Below, in pieces: positions 1-5,350 of a stretch of DNA of 5,350 nt (positions are counted from its first letter, which is position 1; each line of letters starts with the position of its first letter). Position numbers and translations under genes: made by a program. The DNA is from FW021-bin31 sp036278455. GTDB taxonomy: Bacteria; Bacteroidota; Bacteroidia; Chitinophagales; Chitinophagaceae. The stretch is from assembly GCA_036278455.1 (NCBI GenBank), contig DASULB010000266.1:1-5350 (forward strand). The letters are read 5' to 3'. The notes under the pieces are model-generated. The model saw only the letters and a list, made by a program, of their open reading frames with translations. It searched no databases and was not told the origin of the DNA.

Positions 1-1376
1 TTAAAATATGCCCCTGCCAAGCCACTCATGAGCATGAACGGGATGAAAATGACAATGGTACTCATCGAAGAGGCCACCATTGCGGGGAACAAAAAACTTA
101 TGGCCTTGTGGACGATGGAATGATCATCGTCATCGGGATACTCTTCGCTGGAACGGTGGATTTGCTCTGATACCACAATAGCATCATCAACAATAAGCGC
201 TATGGAGGCCACCAACGCGCCCAGTGTCATGATGTTTAAAGTATAACCAATCACACGCAGGGCAATGATGGTCAATGTCAGGGAGATCGGAATAACCACC
301 AGCAATGTCAGGGATGCTTTCCATGAGCGGAGAAAGATAACCGCCACGATGATCGCCAGTAAAATTCCGATCCATAAAGCGTCACTGACGCTACGTACCG
401 CACGGTGCACAAAATCTGCCTGGATGTAATATGGTTTAATGCTGACATCTGCCGGCAGGATATTTTTGAGGGAGGCTACTTTCTGTTCCACCTGCTTGGA
501 CACATCAATCAGGTTTGCGTCTGGCTGTTTTAGTACCGCTACCAGTACGGCAGGCTTGCCGTTGGCGTTGATCCGTACATAAGAAATCGCGGGGTGGATG
601 ACGATCTTCGCGATATCCTTCAACCGGATCACCCGTTTGCCGTTATTACTGATCACCACATCCCCCAACTGCTGCGTATTGCTGACCATGGCGTCGGTCA
701 CATTAAGGTATAAACGCCGGTAATCAGGCAGATAGCCATTAGGCAGGATAAAGTTCGTCTGACGCAGCGACTGGGATATCATGGCAGGCGTGATGGATAA
801 GCGCGCCATTTTCTGCTGATCCAGTTTTATCCAGTATTCCTTGGTTTTCCCGCCGACAACGGCCACCTGGGATACGCCAGTCACCTGCGACAGATAGGGT
901 TTGATGGTATATAAAGCCAACTGTTTTAATGCGATAGGCGATTCGGTATGGCTCTCCAGAGTATATCCCATTACCGAGAGGATGGAGGGACTCATTTTTT
1001 CTACAGAGATGTGCACGCCGGCCGGCAAATCACCTCGGATCTCATTGATACGGGAGTCAATTTGTTGTTTCTTCATATCAATATCGGAATTCCAGTCCAT
1101 AAAGGCTGAAATTTCACAACTCCCCCGGCTGGTGGTGCTTCTTACATACTGTAGACCCGGTACCTGTTTGATCGCGTCCTCCAGTGGCTTGGTCACGGTG
1201 ACCATCATCTTGTTCACCGGTTGCAATCCATTATCGGCGATCACTTTTATCTTCGGAAAGGTAATTTGCGGGAAAAGGGACCTCTGCATACGGCTATAGC
1301 TTACCAGTCCTCCCAGGATGACCATTGCAAGAATAACCAAAATTGGATTCTTATAAGTATTGAAGTATGATTTCAT
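1..1376 (-). CDS. RND-family efflux permease, N-terminal 458 residues (cut by window edge)
   Basis: This is an inner-membrane proton-driven efflux pump subunit of the RND superfamily (AcrB/CusA relatives, normally just over 1000 residues); only the first 458 codons are here and the frame is still open at base 1. Visible parts in order: TM1 at about residues 12-28, a large periplasmic porter region at about 30-330, TM2 333-350, TM3 356-376, TM4 381-403 and TM5 427-449. TM4 carries the family signature LIVDDAIVV with the paired aspartates D397 and D398, equivalent to the proton-relay D407/D408 of AcrB. The ATG at 1376 is the only reasonable start, because an in-frame TAA lies three codons upstream; no Shine-Dalgarno sequence precedes it. 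It follows the adaptor and TolC-like genes on the same strand, so it is the pump of that tripartite system. Whether it exports drugs, metals or other compounds cannot be decided from this half. A four-aspartate run (415-418) lies in the cytoplasmic TM4-TM5 loop. Confidence 0.95.
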   Translation of the reverse strand, partial: MKSYFNTYKNPILVILAMVILGGLVSYSRMQRSLFPQITFPKIKVIADNGLQPVNKMMVTVTKPLEDAIKQVPGLQYVRSTTSRGSCEISAFMDWNSDIDMKKQQIDSRINEIRGDLPAGVHISVEKMSPSILSVMGYTLESHTESPIALKQLALYTIKPYLSQVTGVSQVAVVGGKTKEYWIKLDQQKMARLSITPAMISQSLRQTNFILPNGYLPDYRRLYLNVTDAMVSNTQQLGDVVISNNGKRVIRLKDIAKIVIHPAISYVRINANGKPAVLVAVLKQPDANLIDVSKQVEQKVASLKNILPADVSIKPYYIQADFVHRAVRSVSDALWIGILLAIIVAVIFLRSWKASLTLLVVIPISLTLTIIALRVIGYTLNIMTLGALVASIALIVDDAIVVSEQIHRSSEEYPDDDDHSIVHKAISFLFPAMVASSMSTIVIFIPFMLMSGLAGAYF

Positions 1377-1377
1377 T

Positions 1378-1476
1378 CTAACTTATCATTTTTATCCATC
1401 CTTTCTTCCATTCATCAAAGGCAAAAGATCCATCAGCCTCCCAAACCCGGGACAGGACGCAATATCTGCAGGGCAT
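1378..1476 (-). CDS. Candidate 32-codon small ORF in the adaptor-permease spacer
   Basis: An ATG-to-TAG frame of 32 codons fills most of the 132-nt gap between the adaptor and permease genes and ends one base before the permease ATG. The predicted peptide begins MPCRYC, so it has a CxxC pair (C3, C6) near its N-terminus, three tryptophans, and a basic tail ending KMIS. It has no signal peptide or clear membrane segment, and I recognise no family. Its placement would allow translational coupling to the permease. Against it: ORFs of this length are common by chance (another 32-codon one sits at 4722-4820), other short frames also occur in the spacer, and its ATG falls inside a predicted RNA stem. 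This is a candidate only. Confidence 0.25.
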   Translation of the reverse strand: MPCRYCVLSRVWEADGSFAFDEWKKGWIKMIS

Positions 1477-1492
1477 ATTTTCTCTTCTGTCC
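1450..1492 (-). other. Possible nested RNA hairpin in the adaptor-permease spacer
   Basis: Read on the minus strand, GGACAG (1492-1487) pairs perfectly with CTGTCC (1455-1450). Inside it, AATAT (1479-1475) pairs with ATATT (1465-1461) and can be extended by two G-C pairs with a small bulge. The internal loop is 7 nt on one side and 5 nt on the other. There is no U-run after it, so it does not look like an intrinsic terminator. It could be a processing or translation-control element between the adaptor and permease messages. Stems this short can arise by chance. Confidence 0.3.
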
Positions 1493-1508
1493 AGAATATA
1501 TTTATACA

Positions 1509-2432
1509 CTACTTCACTACCCTTACCAGTGCCGTATCGGACAAACCATAGTTTCCTGAAATAAGGATGCTGTCTGTGGGTGAGAACTTTGGTGAAATAA
1601 TCTGCACGGTCGTATCAGACTCCAATCCTTCCCTTACCGGTACCTTTACCGCCGTGCTGTCATTAATCATCTTCATGACCCAGTAATCCCTCTGGGATTC
1701 ATCGGTGAGCAAAGCCGTCTTAGGCAGCACTGCCGCGTGGGTATCAACAGAACGGCTGACGCTGACCTTGGCGACCAGGTTTTCAGGAAGGTGATATCTT
1801 GGATTTACCTTAACGATAAATTGCTGTGTTTGGGTCGTGGGATTTACAGCGGGGATTTTAGAAGCGATGTGGCCGGTGATGTGCTGCTTATCCGATAGGA
1901 GGATGTCACAGCTACGCCCCACCTTTACGTAAGGGCTCACTTCAAAAGGCACTTCCAGCATAAAAGCGAAACTGCCAAGGTCCGCGATCATACACAGTTG
2001 TTCACCATCCATGATATAGTCACCCTGGCCATGGCCTAACTGACTGATGTAGCCATTCTGGGAAGCCCTGATCTGAATGACACCACTAAATCCAAGGGAA
2101 GTATCCATCGTTTGAGTTCCTAATGCCTGGGCTTCCTTTGTTTTCAGTACGAACAAGAGTTGCCCCTCATGTACGGTCTGGCCGGGATTGATCAATGCTT
2201 TCGTGATATACCCATTTGCAGTGGACTTAATGATACTTTTCTTTTGGAAAGTGGATACCGCATTCAACGTAATATCGTCGGACATCGCTGCCGACTTGAT
2301 ATGGGTGATCGTAACGGGCGTCATCACCCTGGTCGGCTCACCATCGCCTTCATCTCCGGAGGAATTGCTTTTACAAGAAAACAAAAGGCCCGTTAATATG
2401 ATCAGGACACCCATATAAACCTTGTTCATCAT
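1509..2432 (-). CDS. RND efflux periplasmic adaptor (membrane fusion protein), lipoprotein
   Basis: This 307-residue protein should bridge the inner-membrane RND permease and the outer-membrane channel in the periplasm. It starts with a lipoprotein signal peptide: a hydrophobic stretch at residues 7-19 and the lipobox LFSC with the acylated cysteine at C20. Two lipoyl (biotinyl-like) half-motifs follow, about 67-97 (NGYITKALINPGQ core) and 118-150 (NGYISQLG core). After them come a beta-barrel domain (about 155-225) and a membrane-proximal domain (about 232-305, beginning VLPKTALL). Typical RND adaptors have 350-400 residues; this one is short because only about 20 residues join the lipoyl halves, leaving no room for the usual coiled-coil hairpin. 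The start is one of two adjacent ATGs (2432 or 2429), with no effect on the signal peptide. It begins 3 nt after the TolC-like stop codon, so the two are almost surely co-transcribed. The substrate is unknown. Confidence 0.93.
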   Translation of the reverse strand: MMNKVYMGVLIILTGLLFSCKSNSSGDEGDGEPTRVMTPVTITHIKSAAMSDDITLNAVSTFQKKSIIKSTANGYITKALINPGQTVHEGQLLFVLKTKEAQALGTQTMDTSLGFSGVIQIRASQNGYISQLGHGQGDYIMDGEQLCMIADLGSFAFMLEVPFEVSPYVKVGRSCDILLSDKQHITGHIASKIPAVNPTTQTQQFIVKVNPRYHLPENLVAKVSVSRSVDTHAAVLPKTALLTDESQRDYWVMKMINDSTAVKVPVREGLESDTTVQIISPKFSPTDSILISGNYGLSDTALVRVVK

Positions 2433-2435
2433 ATT

Positions 2436-3686
2436 TTAATGCTTCCAATAGTTAAGTTGATTGATCAGGAGAAAACGGTTGATCTCCTCCTGGTTCAGGT
2501 TATTTTTTATGCTTAAATAATTGTTAATGGCCATAATATAATCCGTTATCCTTAAGTCACCGGTATTCAACTGTGCCTTGTCCAGTTTCATCAATAACCG
2601 GGAATCGCTTAACTTCTCTTTAATTTGTGTGACCAAATGTTCAGATGCATGCAACTGTTGCTCCAGCATGGCCCTTTGCTGATCATACTGGTTATTAAAG
2701 AAAGCCGCATAATCCTCACGGGTCGATTCGGTTAATTTATTTTTTTGATATTCCAGGTCCCGTTGTTTCCCGTCATAAATCGGGACACTCAGGTTCAATC
2801 CGAAACTGGTCCCAAAGCTTTTGTAGAGTATACCGGGGTCCGAGGCTTCAAAACCCGCGTCGGCAAACCAATTTAAAGAAGCCTTATATTTAGCATCGGT
2901 CAATGCTTTATCATTGATGATTTTCAGGCTGTCGATCCTGAACCTTTTAAAAAAGACGGAGGAGGTTTTGTCTCCGTTGTTATTGATACTATAAATTTCA
3001 GGGGCATTTAACGATACACTACCTGTATCATTGATCCCGCAAAGATAATTGAGCGCGGCAATGTCCGCCTTATACTGCATCCGTAACTGACTAATGGTAA
3101 TCTCCTGGGATTGTAAGGCGACCTTGAAATTCAAATAGTCCGTTTGTTTATAACTCCCTGTTTGCACCAATTTCTGTAATATCTCTTGTTGGGTCTGCAA
3201 TAAATCATAAACTTCTTCATTGGATAACAGCTGTTGATAATCAGCATACCCTGTAATGTACCCTGCCGTGATATTTTTCTTTATATCCAGTTTTGATATT
3301 TGTGCTGTATTGCTGGTAGACAGGTTTTGCAGGGCAATTCCCCGGTATTGGGGGGCCAGTATATGTTTGGTGAAAAGAGGCTGGGAAGCGGAAACCACTG
3401 CTGCGTAATTCCCGCCATTGGTGATGGCGACATCGTAGCCATAACCATGAAAGGTCGGTGCAACCATCACCTGCCCGTTCGCCAGCACCTGCGGGCGATG
3501 CGCCGCCCTGATCAGACTGCTGTCTAGGGCACCGACTTTCAATTGGTGCTGATAGTCCTTCAGCAAGGGGCTGTTGGTGAGGCCCTGCTGCAAATAATAA
3601 GACAGGCTCCTGTTTTGGGCGGCAACAAAGAAATAACTGCCTAATGCCCACATCACTGAAACGATCATCTTTAAGCCTCTACTCAT
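2436..3686 (-). CDS. TolC-like outer-membrane efflux protein
   Basis: This 416-residue protein is the predicted outer-membrane channel of the pump and belongs to the TolC/OEP family, which acts as a trimer. A signal peptide covers residues 1-23, with cleavage likely after VAA before Q24. The mature protein has the family's internal duplication. The first beta-strand segment (about 66-105, ending SASQPLF) is followed by long helices (about 107-220); the second (about 270-305, ending LNLSVPIYDG) is followed by helices (about 306-412). The last helix contains LNTGDLRITDYI, which resembles the conserved C-terminal helix motif of the family. The length is normal for Bacteroidota members. The ATG at 3686 gives a good n-region (MSRGLK) for the signal peptide; the Met at residue 7 is a weaker alternative. 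The stop lies 3 nt before the adaptor start. A promoter match sits 30 nt upstream of the start codon, inside the end of the preceding gene. Confidence 0.95.
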   Translation of the reverse strand: MSRGLKMIVSVMWALGSYFFVAAQNRSLSYYLQQGLTNSPLLKDYQHQLKVGALDSSLIRAAHRPQVLANGQVMVAPTFHGYGYDVAITNGGNYAAVVSASQPLFTKHILAPQYRGIALQNLSTSNTAQISKLDIKKNITAGYITGYADYQQLLSNEEVYDLLQTQQEILQKLVQTGSYKQTDYLNFKVALQSQEITISQLRMQYKADIAALNYLCGINDTGSVSLNAPEIYSINNNGDKTSSVFFKRFRIDSLKIINDKALTDAKYKASLNWFADAGFEASDPGILYKSFGTSFGLNLSVPIYDGKQRDLEYQKNKLTESTREDYAAFFNNQYDQQRAMLEQQLHASEHLVTQIKEKLSDSRLLMKLDKAQLNTGDLRITDYIMAINNYLSIKNNLNQEEINRFLLINQLNYWKH

Positions 3687-3712
3687 TTTATCATTAAATT
3701 GCAGGAATAAAC

Positions 3713-4126
3713 TTACAAAATTAATACGAATGTCCCGCCGATGATCAAAAGGCCACCGACGGCTATTTTCCAGGTCAGGGGCTCTCCCAAAAATATAACA
3801 GATAATATAATCACCAGTGCAAGGCTTAATTTATCCACCGGCGCCACTTGTGAAGCCCGGCCCAACTGTAAGGCCCTGAAGAAAAAAAGCCAGGATAAAC
3901 CGGTGGCGATGCCCGATAAAGTCAGAAAAAGGAGGCCCTGTTTTGATATCAGGGTCATTCCTCTGGTTTCTCCCCGGAACAGCGCGATCCCCCAGGCAAA
4001 AATCAGAATGACCACCGTGCGGATGGCCGTAGCAAGGTCGGAATTAATATCCCTGACCCCTATTTTAGCAAATATGGTCGTTAAAGCCGCGAAAACAGCC
4101 GCCAGTAATGCATATATCCACCACAT
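3713..4126 (-). CDS. Half-size EamA/DMT-family membrane transporter
   Basis: This is a 137-residue, very hydrophobic integral membrane protein of the drug/metabolite transporter superfamily with a single EamA unit; most EamA transporters carry two such units and about 300 residues. Five membrane segments are visible at about residues 3-20, 33-50, 64-83, 99-115 and 120-137. The stretch FRALQLGRASQVAPVDKLS and the following FLGEPLT are characteristic of the family. With one unit it would have to work as a dimer. It starts at the ATG at 4126, which gives a first segment right at the N-terminus. It lies 62 nt downstream of the PepSY-like gene and 26 nt upstream of the TolC-like gene, all on one strand, so partial co-transcription with the pump is possible. 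The substrate cannot be inferred, and a role in the RND pump is not implied by sequence. Confidence 0.88.
   Translation of the reverse strand: MWWIYALLAAVFAALTTIFAKIGVRDINSDLATAIRTVVILIFAWGIALFRGETRGMTLISKQGLLFLTLSGIATGLSWLFFFRALQLGRASQVAPVDKLSLALVIILSVIFLGEPLTWKIAVGGLLIIGGTFVLIL
3716..3749 (-). promoter_or_regulatory. Predicted promoter of the tolC-like/adaptor/RND operon
   Basis: Read on the minus strand, the exact Bacteroidota -7 motif TAATTTTG occupies 3723-3716. A TTTG at 3749-3746 serves as the -33 element, with a 22-nt spacer, within the 17-23 nt range described for this phylum. The -7 box ends 30 nt before the TolC-like ATG, implying a leader of about 20-25 nt. The whole element lies in the last codons of the EamA gene, so the pump could be transcribed separately from it. 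Confidence 0.6.
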
Positions 4127-4158
4127 ATAACAGCTTTATAAGTGAAAGAAGGAATATG

Positions 4159-4192
4159 CAAACGTACTGTTATTTTCCCTGATCAGGTTCAA
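4159..4192 (-). promoter_or_regulatory. Predicted promoter of the EamA-family gene
   Basis: On the minus strand, TACGTTTG (4166-4159) matches the Bacteroidota -7 consensus TAnnTTTG exactly. A TTG at 4192-4190, 23 nt further upstream, is a possible -33 element overlapping the PepSY-like stop codon. The -7 box ends 33 nt before the EamA ATG. The palindrome CCTGATCAGG (4178-4187) sits in the spacer and could be an operator, though a 10-nt palindrome is weak evidence. Confidence 0.5.
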
Positions 4193-4617
4193 TCACCTTC
4201 CCCTTCTTTTTTAAAGTTACCTCTTGTATCGAAGATATAAGCCTTACCCTTAACATCTGCTTCATAGGTCTTATTGCCGCGGGCATCTACATCGAGGGAC
4301 GCCTCTTTGATTCTGGTATGCAAATGGGTCTTTACATACTGCCGGGCGGTGGCGGGCAATTTATCCGGATTGATATCCGTTTCGGAACCGGCAAATTTTC
4401 CCTGAGGCGTATACATAGCGGAATGATCGAAACCACCGGCTTTCCAATTGCCTTCAAAGTTCCCATTTTCAGTCTCCCAGACAATGTGGCTGACCGTTGG
4501 GTGCGCTTTCATAAAAGCAGACTTTGCAGCTTCCGGGACTTTTGAGCTGGAAATCTTTTGTGCATCTGCCTGAAGCGCCACACCCGCGATCGCTGCCAAT
4601 AACAATAGTTTTTTCAC
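4189..4617 (-). CDS. Secreted PepSY-like (beta-lactamase-inhibitor-like) small protein
   Basis: This is a 142-residue exported protein resembling the PepSY-like family common in Bacteroidota (beta-lactamase-inhibitor-like fold); its biochemical role is unknown. A signal peptide covers residues 1-19 (MKKLLLLAAIAGVALQADA), with cleavage before Q20. The mature part consists of two related halves, about 26-82 and 86-142. Each has a helix of the form K-(V/L)-P-x-x-A followed by strands; W47 and W58 are in the first, and each half ends in a short Gly-containing hairpin (PQGKF, TRGNF). The start is taken as GTG at 4617, since it yields a textbook signal peptide; the frame stays open to a TTG at 4650, but that codon lies in a promoter box. 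A -7 motif ends 31 nt before the GTG. It is transcribed away from the glycosyltransferase and towards the EamA gene. No functional link to the pump is visible. Confidence 0.8.
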   Translation of the reverse strand: MKKLLLLAAIAGVALQADAQKISSSKVPEAAKSAFMKAHPTVSHIVWETENGNFEGNWKAGGFDHSAMYTPQGKFAGSETDINPDKLPATARQYVKTHLHTRIKEASLDVDARGNKTYEADVKGKAYIFDTRGNFKKEGEGD

Positions 4618-4843
4618 AACACGAAATTTCAATGATGAATAATAGCCCAAAACTATAGCGCGATTCTGAAGATATTTTGAATACCAGGACCTCTGTTAAT
4701 CCATCGTTGCAAATAGTACAAATGGCAGGTCAGGGGCTTCAGGATTTCTGCAGAATCAGGTATTATCATTGCAAAAAAATAAGGGCACGAAAAATCAACA
4801 CCAAACAGAATAATATTTAACCTCTTTCATCAGCTTTTTTTCC
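4618..4843. other. Divergent intergenic region between the PepSY-like and glycosyltransferase genes
   Basis: This 226-nt AT-rich region must hold the promoters of both divergent genes. The minus-strand box is listed separately. For the plus strand, TAATATTT (4811-4818) lies 26 nt before the glycosyltransferase ATG and is an imperfect -7 candidate with no matching TTG upstream; TATCATTG (4764-4771) is a one-mismatch match further away. A 10-nt palindrome TTCTGCAGAA is at 4746-4755. No convincing gene, terminator or RNA was seen. Confidence 0.5.
4648..4655 (-). promoter_or_regulatory. Predicted -7 promoter box of the PepSY-like gene
   Basis: On the minus strand, TAGTTTTG is an exact match to TAnnTTTG and ends 31 nt before the GTG start at 4617, the same distance as for the EamA and TolC-like genes. 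No TTG is found 17-23 nt upstream, so the -33 element is weak or missing. The position supports the GTG start. Confidence 0.45.
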
Positions 4844-5350
4844 ATGCAATTATCGGCGGTCATTTCAACCTATAATTCTACCGAATGGTTAGAAAAGGTA
4901 TTTTGGGGATACCTGCGTCAACGATTCACAGATTTTGAGGTATTGATAGCAGATGATGGATCGACCCCTGAAACAGCCGATCTTATTCATGATATACAGA
5001 AAATCGCGTACTTTCCCATCCGCCATATCTGGCAAGATCATGGTTTTCAAAAATATAAAATATTAAACAAGGCAATTATCGCCACCTCTTCGGAATACCT
5101 GGTCTTTTCAGATGGAGATTGTATTCCAAGGGTGGATTTTTTGCAAGAACATTATACAAACAGAAAACCTCATCATTTTCTTTCAGCAGGTCTTGTCAGA
5201 CTATCCATTACGCTAAGTAAGCATATTAATCCCGGGCATATTGTTCAAGGGACGGCCTTTGACAGAAAATGGCTGGTCGCAAACGGCTTAAAGGAGGCTG
5301 TATTCAAAAATTTGAAACTTACCAACAATAAGAGGTTGGGGGCAGTCTTA
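4844..5350 (+). CDS. Family 2 glycosyltransferase, N-terminal 169 residues (cut by window edge)
   Basis: This is the start of a GT-A fold, family 2 glycosyltransferase, which moves a sugar from a nucleotide-sugar donor to an acceptor, usually in cell-surface polysaccharide or lipopolysaccharide synthesis on the cytoplasmic side of the membrane. The protein opens with the first strand AVISTYN (5-11), then VLIADDGST (33-41), whose D37-D38 belong to the nucleotide-binding site. The metal-binding DxD motif follows as FSDGDCIPR (D90, D92). WQDHGFQKYKILNKAI (63-78) resembles the GF...N.AI segment of LPS-type members of this family. No signal peptide or membrane segment is seen in this part. The ATG at 4844 places the first strand at residue 5, as expected. 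The frame is open to the end of the window; relatives of about 250-290 residues suggest that roughly 100 are missing. Donor and acceptor are not predictable. The coding sequence looks more AT-rich by eye than the minus-strand genes. Confidence 0.92.
   Translation, partial: MQLSAVISTYNSTEWLEKVFWGYLRQRFTDFEVLIADDGSTPETADLIHDIQKIAYFPIRHIWQDHGFQKYKILNKAIIATSSEYLVFSDGDCIPRVDFLQEHYTNRKPHHFLSAGLVRLSITLSKHINPGHIVQGTAFDRKWLVANGLKEAVFKNLKLTNNKRLGAVL

Noticed and set aside
901..1299. Plus-strand ORF of 132 codons opposite the permease
   Set aside because: It is antisense to strongly supported RND coding sequence, with no recognisable domain; it is a shadow of the minus-strand gene.
1377..1511. Adaptor gene truncated by a premature stop, with the spacer as its lost C-terminus
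   Set aside because: The adaptor already ends with a complete membrane-proximal domain (ALVRVVK), and the in-frame continuation of the spacer does not resemble adaptor sequence.
3241..3651. Minus-strand ORF of 136 codons within the TolC-like gene
   Set aside because: It is out of frame inside a well-supported channel gene, and its composition is Gly/Arg/Pro/Gln-rich as expected of a frame shadow.
3741..4130. Plus-strand ORF of 129 codons opposite the EamA gene
   Set aside because: The minus strand encodes clear transmembrane segments with EamA motifs; the plus frame reads as a basic, featureless complement.
4178..4187. Palindrome CCTGATCAGG between the PepSY-like and EamA genes as a terminator
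   Set aside because: It has no loop of useful size and no U-run, and several 10-nt palindromes are expected by chance in a window this long. It is mentioned only as a possible operator.
4618..4650. Eleven-residue N-terminal extension of the PepSY-like protein starting at TTG 4650
   Set aside because: The TTG lies in the -7 promoter box, and the extension would put extra residues before a textbook signal peptide that starts at GTG 4617.
4722..4820. 32-codon plus-strand ORF in the divergent intergenic region
   Set aside because: It is short, Lys/Arg/Asn-rich, has no domain or signal peptide and no supporting context; chance is the simplest explanation.

Overview
The window looks like a chromosomal segment from a member of the Bacteroidota, possibly a Chitinophagaceae- or Sphingobacteriaceae-like organism; the rank below phylum is a guess. 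The grounds are gene starts without Shine-Dalgarno sequences, A-rich leaders, and three exact copies of the Bacteroidota -7 promoter motif TAnnTTTG, each ending 30-33 nt before a start codon. No RNA gene, insertion sequence, CRISPR array or phage gene was seen.

Layout from right to left on the minus strand: a small secreted PepSY-like protein (4189-4617), a half-size EamA/DMT membrane transporter (3713-4126), a TolC-like outer-membrane efflux protein (2436-3686), a periplasmic adaptor lipoprotein (1509-2432), and the N-terminal 458 residues of an RND efflux permease (1-1376, running off the left edge). On the plus strand, divergent from the PepSY gene across a 226-nt intergenic region, is the N-terminal 169 residues of a family 2 glycosyltransferase (4844-5350, running off the right edge).

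The last three minus-strand genes together encode all parts of a tripartite efflux pump: inner-membrane pump, adaptor and outer-membrane channel. The channel and adaptor genes are 3 nt apart, while the adaptor and permease genes are separated by an unusually long 132-nt spacer. That spacer can fold into a hairpin and holds a 32-codon ORF ending 1 nt before the permease start. A promoter for the pump operon appears to lie inside the last codons of the EamA gene. The substrate of the pump cannot be read from the sequence, and no regulator gene is in view.

The most unusual protein feature is the adaptor. The link between its two lipoyl half-motifs is only about 20 residues, so the long alpha-helical hairpin that usually contacts TolC appears to be missing. 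Otherwise the gene content is ordinary for this phylum, and I found no convincing new defence or mobile system.
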